Shown: positions 23,662 to 32,241 of the stretch, piece after piece
Numbering within the stretch: position 1 is the stretch's first letter
How the letters are laid out: the number at the start of each line of letters is the position of its first letter
From: a bacterium
GTDB lineage: Bacteria; UBP6; UBA1177
Assembly: GCA_022703485.1 (NCBI GenBank)
Contig: JAKLDO010000026.1
Coordinates: forward strand, 1-38,773
Length of the DNA: 38,773 bases
Direction: 5' to 3'
The notes under the pieces: model-generated
Told to the model about the DNA's origin: nothing
The model's input: only the letters and a program-made list of their open reading frames with translations
The model's database searches: none
Made by a program: the position numbers and the translations under genes

Positions 23662-25215
23662 ATGTGTCCGGTCAGAACAGAAGAACTGTTATCAAAACTC
23701 GGTATCAAACAGAAAAATTACGGTGCTACGACAGGTGGAACAAAGGGTTTGATAAAAACCACAGGTTCCGAGCTTGTAAGTTATTCACCAGTTGATGGAA
23801 AACCGATAGCCTCTGTCATTCAGGCTACAAAAGAAGAGTATGAGACCGTTGCAAAAAAAGCGCACGAAGCTTTTCTGAAATTCAGGATGATGCCTGCGCC
23901 AAAAAGAGGCCAGATAGTTAGGGAGATTGCTGAGGCGCTCAGGGTTTACAAGGAGCCTCTGGGTGAGCTTGTCACCCTTGAAATGGGCAAAATAAAGATG
24001 GAAGGAATGGGCGAAGTACAGGAAATGATCGATGTCGCCGATTTTGCTGTGGGGCTGAGCCGTCAGCTTTATGGGATCACGATGCACAGTGAAAGACCGA
24101 TGCACAGAATGTATGAGCAGTGGCATCCGCTCGGTGTGATAGGTGTCATTACATCCTTTAATTTCCCTGTTGCAGTATGGTCATGGAATACACTTCTTGC
24201 CGCAGTCTGCGGTGACAGCGTGATATGGAAACCGAGTTCAAAGACACCACTTACGGCAGTTGCAGTGCAGAATATAATTGCTCCGGTCGTTGACAAGTAT
24301 GATCTTGACGGTGTCTTCTCGATGGTGATAGGAAAGGGAAGTGATGTGGGTGATGCGATAGTGAACGATCACAGAGTATCCCTTGTCAGCATGACAGGAA
24401 GCACAAAAATGGGCATTCAGATAGCCCAGTCGCTTGCAAAAAGGCTTGCAAAGAGCATTCTTGAGCTCGGTGGCAACAATTCCGTTATAATAGCTGAAGA
24501 TGCAGACCTTGACATGGCGCTCCGGGCCGTCCTTTTCGGTGCTGTCGGAACTTCCGGGCAGAGATGCACATCGACAAGAAGGGTCATAATTCATAAGTCG
24601 GTCAAAGAGAAATTCGTTAATGCTCTTATCAATGCATACAGACAGATAAAGATCGGAAACCCGCTTGATGAGAATGTCAACATGGGGCCTGTAGTCGACG
24701 GTTCCGCCATAAAAGACATGCTTGCGGCCATTGAATCGTTGAAAGCAGAGGGTGGAAAGGTCCTTTACGGCGGTGAACTTGTGAAAGTTCCCGGCCTTGA
24801 AGGCGGTTTTTACATTACTCCGGCGATAGCTGAAGCGAAAAACGAGATGAAGATAGTGAAAGACGAGACTTTCGCACCGCTTCTTTACATAATTGAATAT
24901 GAAAATTTCGAAGATGCCATATTCAAGAATAATGATGTTCCTCAGGGACTCAGCTCGGCCATTTTCACAAACAATGTCAGATATTCCGAGATGTGGCTTT
25001 CACACATGGGTTCGGACTGCGGAATAGCAAATGTCAACATCGGGACAAGCGGTGCCGAGATAGGCGGAGCTTTCGGCGGTGAGAAAGAGACAGGCTGGGG
25101 CAGGGAGTCAGGAACGGATTCATGGAAGCAGTACATGAGAAGACAGACAAATACGGCAAACTGGGGGCGTGACCTTCCGCTTGCACAGGGAATAAAGTTC
25201 GATCTTAAAAAATAA
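23662..25215 (+). CDS. aldehyde dehydrogenase, ALDH7 / aminoadipate-semialdehyde type
   Basis: 517 residues from the ATG at 23662, which the AGGAGG of leader B serves. Catalytic residues: N167 in SFNFPVAVWSWN, K190 in WKPSSKTPL, E268 in LELGGNNS and the nucleophile C302 in GTSGQRCTSTRR. The GQRCT-TRR text and NIGTSGAEIGGAFGGEKETGWGRESGTDSWKQYMRR are typical of the ALDH7 (antiquitin) family. That family oxidises alpha-aminoadipate semialdehyde in lysine catabolism, and some members accept other aldehydes. It produces NAD(P)H. The next gene is 11 nt downstream in the same operon. Confidence 0.88.
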   Translation: MCPVRTEELLSKLGIKQKNYGATTGGTKGLIKTTGSELVSYSPVDGKPIASVIQATKEEYETVAKKAHEAFLKFRMMPAPKRGQIVREIAEALRVYKEPLGELVTLEMGKIKMEGMGEVQEMIDVADFAVGLSRQLYGITMHSERPMHRMYEQWHPLGVIGVITSFNFPVAVWSWNTLLAAVCGDSVIWKPSSKTPLTAVAVQNIIAPVVDKYDLDGVFSMVIGKGSDVGDAIVNDHRVSLVSMTGSTKMGIQIAQSLAKRLAKSILELGGNNSVIIAEDADLDMALRAVLFGAVGTSGQRCTSTRRVIIHKSVKEKFVNALINAYRQIKIGNPLDENVNMGPVVDGSAIKDMLAAIESLKAEGGKVLYGGELVKVPGLEGGFYITPAIAEAKNEMKIVKDETFAPLLYIIEYENFEDAIFKNNDVPQGLSSAIFTNNVRYSEMWLSHMGSDCGIANVNIGTSGAEIGGAFGGEKETGWGRESGTDSWKQYMRRQTNTANWGRDLPLAQGIKFDLKK

Positions 25216-25226
25216 AGGAGGAAAAA

Positions 25227-26864
25227 ATGACATCCAATGCTATTTTTACACTTACAAGGCCTGAAAACGAACCTGTACTTTCCTACGCACCGGGGACAGA
25301 GGAGAGAATGCTTCTGAAAAAGGAGCTCGACCGCCAGCTGGGCATGAATATCGAGATTCCGCTGATCATCGGCGGAAAAGAGGTGAGAACAGGTAATACC
25401 GTTGATGTTGTCTGTCCGCACGATCACAAACATGTTCTGGGTGTGTGCCACCTCGGCGGTGAAAAGGAAGTCAACATGGCCATTGAAGCCGCAATGAAAG
25501 CGAAAAAAGAGTGGGAGGAGATGGACTGGCATCAGAGAGCTTCCATTTTCCTTAAAGCCGGTGAGCTTCTTTCCCAGAGATACCGTTACACTATGAACGC
25601 CGCGACAATGCTCGGGCAGAGCAAGACTTGCCATCAGGCGGAGATAGATTCAGCCTGTGAGCTGATAGATTTCTACAGGTTCAATGCACACTATCTTCAG
25701 GAAATATACCGTACTCAGCAGGTACATAATTCACAGGGTGTATGGAACAGGATAGAATACAGGGCGCTTGAAGGTTTCGTTCTTGCCGTGACACCGTTCA
25801 ACTTCACAGCGATTGCCGGAAATCTTCCGCTGTCACCTGCAATAATGGGCAATGCCGTTCTCTGGAAACCGGCATCGACATCGCTTCTTTCGAACTACTA
25901 CATAATGCAGGTGCTTAAAGAGGCCGGACTTCCAGATGGAATTATAAATTTCCTTCCCGGAAATGGTGGTAATATCGGTAATCCCGCAATAGATTCCGAG
26001 AATTTCGCAGGCATTCATTTCACGGGTTCGACCGGTGTTTTCGGTTCTATTTGGCAGAGAATAGCAGGGAACATCAGAAAATACCGCAGCTATCCGAAAA
26101 CTGTCGGTGAGACCGGTGGAAAGGATTTCATTTTCGTGCATAACAGCGCCGATGCAGATGAAGTCGCGGCGGCGGCGATAAGGGGAGCTTTTGAGTATCA
26201 GGGTCAGAAATGTTCAGCGGCTTCAAGAATGTATGTGCCGAGGTCAATGTGGAAAAAACTTTCTTCGATCATGGCGGATATGGCTGAAAGCATAAAAATG
26301 GGTGATGTCTGCGATTTCACGAACTTCATGGGTGCGGTGATAGATCAGAAGAGCTTTGACACCACAATGGGTTATATTGAAAAAGCAAAAGGGAGCAGTG
26401 ATGCAAGGATAATTGCAGGCGGTACCGGAGATGATTCCAAAGGTTATTTCGTCCGTCCGACAATAGTTGAGGCATATGATCCCCGTTTCATAACAATGGA
26501 AGAGGAGATCTTTGCCCCGGTGCTGACAGTCTATGTATATGACGATGATAAGTTCGAGGAAACACTGAGACTTTGTGACAGTACTTCTCCTTACGCATTG
26601 ACCGGTGCGATATTCGCCACAGACAGAAAAGCGATAATGAAAGCTGAGATAATGCTCAGGCACTGTGCCGGCAATTTCTACATAAATGATAAACCTACCG
26701 GTGCGGTGGTGGGTCAGCAGCCTTTCGGAGGGGCAAGAGGAAGCGGTACTAATGACAAGGCTGGAAGCCACATGAACCTGCTGCGGTGGGTAAGCCCGAG
26801 AGCCATCAAGGAATCCTTCGTGTCTCCGAAGAAATTCGAATACCCTTTCATGGATGAAAAATAA
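25227..26864 (+). CDS. pruA: L-glutamate gamma-semialdehyde (P5C) dehydrogenase
   Basis: A 545-residue ALDH4-type enzyme. The N-terminus (FTLTRPENEPVLSYAPGTEER) and IPLIIGGKEVRTG are typical of stand-alone P5C dehydrogenases. Catalytic residues: N192 in TPFNFTAIAG, E295 in GETGGKD and C329 in YQGQKCSAASR. The C-terminal NDKPTGAVVGQQPFGGARGSGTNDKAGS is an ALDH4 signature. It oxidises glutamate semialdehyde to glutamate with NAD+, the last step of proline and ornithine breakdown. No proline dehydrogenase is in the window. AGGAGG precedes the ATG. With the ALDH7 gene it suggests amino-acid fermentation. Confidence 0.92.
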   Translation: MTSNAIFTLTRPENEPVLSYAPGTEERMLLKKELDRQLGMNIEIPLIIGGKEVRTGNTVDVVCPHDHKHVLGVCHLGGEKEVNMAIEAAMKAKKEWEEMDWHQRASIFLKAGELLSQRYRYTMNAATMLGQSKTCHQAEIDSACELIDFYRFNAHYLQEIYRTQQVHNSQGVWNRIEYRALEGFVLAVTPFNFTAIAGNLPLSPAIMGNAVLWKPASTSLLSNYYIMQVLKEAGLPDGIINFLPGNGGNIGNPAIDSENFAGIHFTGSTGVFGSIWQRIAGNIRKYRSYPKTVGETGGKDFIFVHNSADADEVAAAAIRGAFEYQGQKCSAASRMYVPRSMWKKLSSIMADMAESIKMGDVCDFTNFMGAVIDQKSFDTTMGYIEKAKGSSDARIIAGGTGDDSKGYFVRPTIVEAYDPRFITMEEEIFAPVLTVYVYDDDKFEETLRLCDSTSPYALTGAIFATDRKAIMKAEIMLRHCAGNFYINDKPTGAVVGQQPFGGARGSGTNDKAGSHMNLLRWVSPRAIKESFVSPKKFEYPFMDEK

Positions 26865-26959
26865 CAGGACATCTTGGTCCGAATTCGATATTAAATGTCA
26901 ATAAAAACAGACTGTTGCCTTTTGCTATAATATATATTAAAAAAAGAGCCTGAAAATAA

Positions 26960-26988
26960 TTGAAACATTCATTTTTTTTTACTATAAA
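26960..26988 (+). promoter_or_regulatory. promoter of hydrogenase cluster 2
   Basis: TTGAAA (26960-26965), a 17-nt spacer containing a T-run, and TATAAA (26983-26988), about 65 nt before hydC. An extended -10 (TGCTATAAT, 26923-26931) just upstream could be a second start. The rest of 26865-27053 shows nothing else I recognise. Confidence 0.6.
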
Positions 26989-27053
26989 CACCTGAGCGTT
27001 GTTCCACCATTTCACAATTGATTTGATACACCAGTAACAATTTGGAGGAGTAA

Positions 27054-27515
27054 ATGAGCGTTAACCTTGAAAAAATTCGCGAGATATTCGCGGATTATTC
27101 TCCCGAGAAGGGAAATTTTATGGTGCTTATGCATGAAGTGCAGAAAGCATGCGGAAACTGGCTTCCGGAAGAGGCCCTGAAAGAAGTTGCAAAGCTTGCA
27201 AAGATGCCGTTGAACAAAGTTTACGGTTTCGTTTCTTTCTACACGATGTTCTCCACTACACCCAGAGGAAAACACATTATAAGATTCTGCAAGGACGGTC
27301 CTTGCGCTGTGAAAGGTTCTCTTGTAATAGCTGAACTTCTCATGAAGGAACTTGATGTCGAGATCGGCGGAACCACCGAAGACGGAAAGTTCACTCTTGA
27401 AGAGACGGCCTGCATAGGGACATGCACAGCAGCTCCTGCTATCATGATCGACGAAGAGATCTACGGCAATGTGACACCTGAGTCATTGATCACAATACTC
27501 AAAAAGTACAGATAG
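27054..27515 (+). CDS. hydC: NADH-linked [FeFe]-hydrogenase, NuoE-like subunit (cluster 2)
   Basis: A 153-residue NuoE/HydC-type [2Fe-2S] protein with ligands C79, C84, C120 and C124 (FCKDGPC and CIGTC). Helical N-terminus and KVYGFVSFYTMFS are family-typical. GGAGGAG precedes the ATG. It is the first gene of the second hydrogenase unit. It differs clearly from the cluster 1 paralogue, so the duplication is not recent. Confidence 0.93.
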   Translation: MSVNLEKIREIFADYSPEKGNFMVLMHEVQKACGNWLPEEALKEVAKLAKMPLNKVYGFVSFYTMFSTTPRGKHIIRFCKDGPCAVKGSLVIAELLMKELDVEIGGTTEDGKFTLEETACIGTCTAAPAIMIDEEIYGNVTPESLITILKKYR

Positions 27516-27524
27516 GAGGAAGCA

Positions 27525-28781
27525 ATGAAATATAACACGAAAATACTTTCGACCGACAATGTTCTTCTTAAAAACATCGGCGTGATCGATCCGTTGAAAA
27601 TTGATGAATATGTTGCCAAGGGCGGTTATGAAGCTCTTAAAAAAGCGCTTAAAATGGACAGAAAAGAGATCATCGACACAGTCAGTGATTCAGGTCTCCG
27701 CGGCAGGGGCGGCGCAAATTTCCCGACCGGCCGTAAATGGATGTTCACATATAATGCCAAAGCCGATCAGAAATACCTCATTATCAATGCCGATGAAGGT
27801 GAACCCGGCACGATCAAGGACAGGATCCTCATGGAAGGCGATCCTCAGCAGCTTATTGAAGGCATGGTGATAACAGCTTATGCTATCGGCGCTTCAAAAG
27901 GTTTCATATATGTCCGCGGTGAGTACAGGGATTCCATAAAGACACTCAGAAAGGCGATAGCGCAGGCTGAGGAGAAAGGTTATCTCGGTAATAACATCCT
28001 TAAATCAGGTTTCTCTTTTGATATCAGCGTTGCAGAAGGCGGCGGTGCTTACATCTGCGGTGAAGAGACTGCACTGATCGATTCTATCGAAGGAAAAAGA
28101 GGCGAACCGAGACTTAAACCCCCGTATCCTCCTGTTGAAGGACTTTTCAAAAAGCCCACAATAGTCAACAATGTCGAGACGATCGCAAATGTTCCGCACA
28201 TAATTACAAAAGGTTCGGAATGGTTCAGAAAGATAGGCGCGGCATGCAGCCCCGGAACAAAGCTTTTCATGCTTTCCGGTGATGTGAACGAGCCCGGCAT
28301 CGTTGAAACTCCGCTTAACATCTCTTTCACCGAAGTCATCGAGAAGTTCGGAAAGGGTGCTAAGGACGGCGAAATCAAATTCGCTCAGATCGGCGGAAGT
28401 TCAGGCAACATATTCACTCCGGAAATGCTTAACAAAGTATGGACATATGAAAGATGCTGCGAATTCAAGGTCAGTTACGGAACAGGTTCCATTTTCGTAT
28501 GCAACGATTCAAGGAACATAGTTGAACATCTCCTTACCGTTGCAGAGTTCTTCGAGCATGAGAGCTGCGGTAAATGCACTCCCTGCAGAGAAGGCACACA
28601 CAGAGTAAGAGAGATCCTCGAAAAGTTCGCTTTCGGCGAAGGCACGGTGAGCGATCTTGAACTCCTGAAGGAACTCTGTCTTGTTATGAAGAAGAGTCCG
28701 ATCTGCGGTCTCGGACAGGCTTGCATAAATCCTGTACTTGATGCGATCGAACACTACAAAAGTGAAATTTTAGCTAACTGA
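27525..28781 (+). CDS. hydB: NADH-linked [FeFe]-hydrogenase, NuoF-like flavin subunit (cluster 2), short form
   Basis: 418 residues. GRGGANFPTGRKW is at 60-72, ADEGEPGTIKDR at 89-100 and the intact GEETALIDS follows. The cluster SCGKCTPCREG has C348, C351, C354, with C394 as the fourth ligand. An N-terminal extension of about 20 residues compared with the cluster 1 copy carries no Cys motif. As in cluster 1, the N-terminal [2Fe-2S] and C-terminal 2[4Fe-4S] domains of long HydB proteins are absent. It should exchange electrons with NAD(H) at FMN. AGGAGG lies between hydC and this gene. Confidence 0.93.
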   Translation: MKYNTKILSTDNVLLKNIGVIDPLKIDEYVAKGGYEALKKALKMDRKEIIDTVSDSGLRGRGGANFPTGRKWMFTYNAKADQKYLIINADEGEPGTIKDRILMEGDPQQLIEGMVITAYAIGASKGFIYVRGEYRDSIKTLRKAIAQAEEKGYLGNNILKSGFSFDISVAEGGGAYICGEETALIDSIEGKRGEPRLKPPYPPVEGLFKKPTIVNNVETIANVPHIITKGSEWFRKIGAACSPGTKLFMLSGDVNEPGIVETPLNISFTEVIEKFGKGAKDGEIKFAQIGGSSGNIFTPEMLNKVWTYERCCEFKVSYGTGSIFVCNDSRNIVEHLLTVAEFFEHESCGKCTPCREGTHRVREILEKFAFGEGTVSDLELLKELCLVMKKSPICGLGQACINPVLDAIEHYKSEILAN

Positions 28782-28801
28782 TCAAGCAATGGAGTAAAAC
28801 A

Positions 28802-30583
28802 ATGTCAGATAAAGTAAAAGTAACGATCGACGGGATCCTTGTAAATGTACCCGCTGATTTCACAGTGCTTCAGGCTGCACAGCTTGCAGGCGTAGACATT
28901 CCGACTCTCTGCTACCATCCTGATCTCCGTAACTCAGGTAACTGCAGGGTTTGCATAGTTGAGATAGAGGGAATGCCCACATTCCAGCCGTCATGCGCAT
29001 TTAAAGTATGGGACGGCATCAAAGTTAAGACGAACACTCCTGAGCTCAGAAAGGCCCGTAAAATGGTTGTTGAGCTTATCGCAAGCCGCCACAATACAGA
29101 CTGTCTCAGATGCGACAGCAATCTGAACTGCGAGCTTCAGAAACTTCAGGACAAAGTGAACCTTAAAGAGATCCGTTTTGAAGTTCAGCCCGATTTCGAT
29201 CATCCGATGGACGGATCGCTCATCGTTCAGAGAGATCCTTCAAAGTGCGTCAACTGCGGAAGATGCATAAGGATGTGCAACGAGATCCAGACTGTCAACG
29301 CTCTTGAATGGGCAGGTCGCGGATATCACAAAATGGCTATGACCACAATGGAAAAACCGCTTGCAGAAACTTCCTGCATCTCCTGCGGCCAGTGCATAAA
29401 TGTATGCCCGGTCGGCGCTCTCACAGAAAGGGACGATACAGAAGTTGCATGGTCGTTCATTGATGATCCTGAAATTCACACTGTCGTTCAGACTGCTCCT
29501 GCAATAAGAGCGGGTCTCGGTGAAGCTTGCGGGCTTGAACAGGGACACCTCAGCGCAGGCAAGATGTTCGCGGCTATAAAGAAAGTAGGTTTCGACAAGG
29601 CTATGGATACAGATTTCACAGCCGACCTTACAATACTTGAAGAAGGTACTGAATTCCTCGGCAGAGTTACAAGAGCTATAAAAGACGGTGCAAAGGATGT
29701 CGCTTTCCCGATGCTCACATCATGTTCTCCGGGCTGGATCAACTTCATAGAGACATTCTATCCGGAACTTCTTCCGAACCTTTCAACCTGCAAATCTCCG
29801 CAGCAGATGTTCGGTGCGCTTGCAAAGACATACTATGCTGAAAAAGCAGGTATCGATCCTTCCAAGATAAAGGTCATCTCGATGATGCCCTGCACAGCAA
29901 AGAAACTTGAATGTGAAAGACCTGAAATGGTTTCAAGCGGCTATCAGGATGTCGATGTGGTCCTTACAACAAGGGAATTCGCAAAGATGATCAAGGCTGC
30001 AAACATCGATTTCGACAAACTTGCTGAAATAAAACCTGACGATCCTATGGGCATTTCCACCGGTGCGGCTGACATTTTTGCAAATACCGGCGGTGTCATG
30101 GAAGCGGCTCTCAGGACTGTATATGAACTTGTCACAGGCGATCCGCTCACCCTTAATTTCACTCCTGTCCGCGGACTCAAGGGAATCAAGGAAGCAGATG
30201 TGACCATCACAAAGACAGCTCCGGGATACGAATTCCTTAAAGGTGTTACAGTAAAAGTCGCAGTTGCAAGCTCGACAGGTCTTGCAAGAAAGCTTCTTGA
30301 TGCAGTCAAAGCAGGCGAGAAGACATATCATTTTGTTGAAGTTATGTGCTGTCCCGGCGGCTGCATAGGCGGCGGCGGTCAGGCAAAACCGACATCATGG
30401 GAGATCAAGGCGAAGAGAGCGGCTGCAATATACAAAGAAGACGAGAGCAGAGAGCTCAGAAAGTCGCATGACAGCCCGGCTGTTGCACAGATCTACAAAG
30501 AGTTCCTCGGCAAGCCGAACAGCCACAAGGCTCATCATCTTCTTCATACCCATTATCATTCAAAAGCACACCTCCTTAAGTAA
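28802..30583 (+). CDS. hydA: [FeFe]-hydrogenase catalytic subunit (cluster 2)
   Basis: 593 residues with the same domain order as the cluster 1 enzyme: [2Fe-2S] C37, C48, C51, C65; His-cluster H97, C101, C104, C110; [4Fe-4S] C149/152/155/159 and C192/195/198/202; H-cluster L1 TSCSPGW (C308), L2 MPCTAKK (C363), L3 EVMCCPGGCIGGGG (C517, C521). An additional Cys516 precedes the L3 ligand where cluster 1 has Ala. L1 again reads TSCS. It ends SHKAHHLLHTHYHSKAHLLK. It produces or oxidises H2 in the cytoplasm. A strong terminator follows. Confidence 0.95.
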   Translation: MSDKVKVTIDGILVNVPADFTVLQAAQLAGVDIPTLCYHPDLRNSGNCRVCIVEIEGMPTFQPSCAFKVWDGIKVKTNTPELRKARKMVVELIASRHNTDCLRCDSNLNCELQKLQDKVNLKEIRFEVQPDFDHPMDGSLIVQRDPSKCVNCGRCIRMCNEIQTVNALEWAGRGYHKMAMTTMEKPLAETSCISCGQCINVCPVGALTERDDTEVAWSFIDDPEIHTVVQTAPAIRAGLGEACGLEQGHLSAGKMFAAIKKVGFDKAMDTDFTADLTILEEGTEFLGRVTRAIKDGAKDVAFPMLTSCSPGWINFIETFYPELLPNLSTCKSPQQMFGALAKTYYAEKAGIDPSKIKVISMMPCTAKKLECERPEMVSSGYQDVDVVLTTREFAKMIKAANIDFDKLAEIKPDDPMGISTGAADIFANTGGVMEAALRTVYELVTGDPLTLNFTPVRGLKGIKEADVTITKTAPGYEFLKGVTVKVAVASSTGLARKLLDAVKAGEKTYHFVEVMCCPGGCIGGGGQAKPTSWEIKAKRAAAIYKEDESRELRKSHDSPAVAQIYKEFLGKPNSHKAHHLLHTHYHSKAHLLK

Positions 30584-30609
30584 TATTAAAGAGTTATGCA
30601 GTTTTTTCA

Positions 30610-30634
30610 GGGAGCCTCCGGGCTCCCTTTTTTT
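30610..30634 (+). terminator. Rho-independent terminator of hydrogenase cluster 2
   Basis: Stem GGGAGCC / GGCTCCC (7 bp, loop TCCG) followed by seven T. It lies 27 nt after the hydA stop. Confidence 0.92.
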
Positions 30635-30639
30635 ATTAT

Positions 30640-30703
30640 GAACCCTCATCCCCACCTTTCGACAAGCTCAAGGTAGACCTTCTCCCTTTCAAAAAGGAGA
30701 AGG
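30640..30703 (+). repeat. 64-bp interspersed repeat, copy 1 (inverted partner at 32166)
   Basis: Matches the reverse complement of 32166-32229 at 62 of 64 positions. It contains CTTTCGACAAGCTCAAGG and an internal hairpin (CCTTCTCC...GGAGAAGG). It resembles REP-like intergenic repeats found in many genomes. It lies between the hydA terminator and the lipoprotein gene. Confidence 0.88.
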
Positions 30704-30735
30704 AGATAAAAAGATCGGGTTTAATTTGCTGATTC

Positions 30736-32085
30736 TTATTGATCTAACGGTTCAAGGATCAACGCAAAAGGTATGAAGTTGTCGCATCCGCAGTCAGCAT
30801 TCAACCCATCTCTTATCCATGCGCTGCTTTTTCCAGTGACCATGAGCTGGTTATTGACAGAATATATTTCGTAAGGATAGTCCTGACAGTCGTAATAAAA
30901 GATCTGAGATAGAACATAATCACCGGCATCTGTAAATTCGCTTATCATAACATCAGGATTCGTTCCGGGCTGATCGTTTGTGTAATGAAGAGTATATATT
31001 TTCTTTTCAATTACGGTCACATCAATGCTTTCAGTTGATGATATTTTGCTGCTTTTTCCTCTCCATCTTTTTTCCCATATTATTTTTCCGTCAGGGTTAT
31101 ATCTTCTAAGAAAAGGTTGAGGAAAGCAGAATGCCTCACCGTTAAGAGTTGTGAAAACACAGCGCGATCCAAAAAAAACAATATCATTTTCAATAAATGC
31201 GAGATGTCCCCCGGAAATAACCTCATTTTCATGCCTGCTAATCTTTTTCCAGATCTGTTTTCCACCTGATGTCAATTTTGAAATGAACATATTTGTTCCT
31301 GCGTTCATTGAAACCGGATCAATGATATTTTCACTTCCTGTTAAGTAAATATTGTCATTTTCATCGATTGCAACTTCGCTGTAAAAATCTGAAAATGATT
31401 TTCCTGACTGTTTCGTCCACAACAAATTACCTGAAATATCAAATTTTGTTAAAAATCCGTCAGATGCGGTTTCTGATGATGGGTTTCCTGCGTCATTATT
31501 CTCAAAAGTTCCTGATGTGTGGCCTGTTACGAAAGCATTTCCTTCACTGTCAAGAGCAATTGAAGTAATTGTTCCGAATCTGTGTTCTTTATCTTCTGTT
31601 CCCCATGATCTTAGCCATGAATCAGACTCGCTTTCAGCAATTTTGGCAATAAAATATTTTACATGTTCTTCATAAACAGTACCTGCGATAAAAACAGTTC
31701 CGCTAGCAGGTTCATATGCATAGGAACTTATATAGATCTCTCCGCTCTGGTCGTTAATGATAGAATGTTTCCATAAAAGTTCATTTTGCTGATCCATTTT
31801 AACAAGTACCTTTTCAGAGTCACCTGTCGAACCTTTTTTTGTATAGAAAACATTGCCGGTATCATCAAAAAAGAAAATGTCAGAAAAAGCATCGCTTCCA
31901 TCAAAAACATCAACCACCTTGATTGAAAAATGTTCTCCGTGTTCATACTGTTCGACTTCAACAGATTCTTCGTCAGTATTTTCGATTGTATATTCTTCTT
32001 CAGTCCATTCCAAACAACATGGCGGCTCAGAAGGAAAACAAGAAACAAAGAGCCATGGTATAATGGCAAATATCAGATACTTCAT
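30736..32085 (-). CDS. lipoprotein with beta-propeller-like (SBBP-type) repeats
   Basis: About 449 residues from the ATG at 32083-32085, chosen because GAGG precedes it and a lipoprotein signal starts there (MKYLIFAIIPWLFVSC, Cys16). After an acidic segment (about 25-50) come repeats of the kind D-x-GN-x-F/Y-x-TG followed by FISKL or FLTKFD-ISGNLLWTK. These are typical of SBBP/beta-propeller lipoproteins. The C-terminus contains CGCDNFIP. It is likely exposed on the cell envelope; the ligand is unknown. It is flanked by two inverted 64-bp repeats and is transcribed opposite to the hydrogenase genes. Confidence 0.8.
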   Translation of the reverse strand: MKYLIFAIIPWLFVSCFPSEPPCCLEWTEEEYTIENTDEESVEVEQYEHGEHFSIKVVDVFDGSDAFSDIFFFDDTGNVFYTKKGSTGDSEKVLVKMDQQNELLWKHSIINDQSGEIYISSYAYEPASGTVFIAGTVYEEHVKYFIAKIAESESDSWLRSWGTEDKEHRFGTITSIALDSEGNAFVTGHTSGTFENNDAGNPSSETASDGFLTKFDISGNLLWTKQSGKSFSDFYSEVAIDENDNIYLTGSENIIDPVSMNAGTNMFISKLTSGGKQIWKKISRHENEVISGGHLAFIENDIVFFGSRCVFTTLNGEAFCFPQPFLRRYNPDGKIIWEKRWRGKSSKISSTESIDVTVIEKKIYTLHYTNDQPGTNPDVMISEFTDAGDYVLSQIFYYDCQDYPYEIYSVNNQLMVTGKSSAWIRDGLNADCGCDNFIPFALILEPLDQ

Positions 32086-32165
32086 AAAAACCTCATTTGT
32101 AATCGTCCGACACAGTAGTATAACGAAAAGCAAATAAAAAAGTTGTTTTTAGTTTTCATCACGAA

Positions 32166-32229
32166 CCTTCTCCTTTTTGAAAGGGAGAAGGTCTGCCTTG
32201 AGCTTGTCGAAAGGCGGGGATGAGGGTTC
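32166..32229 (-). repeat. 64-bp interspersed repeat, copy 2 (inverted)
   Basis: Reverse complement of the repeat at 30640-30703 with two mismatches. It lies between the lipoprotein and nfnB. The internal hairpin is well formed and could act as a transcription stop for nfnB. Confidence 0.88.
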
Positions 32230-32241
32230 GAGTAAGACCTT

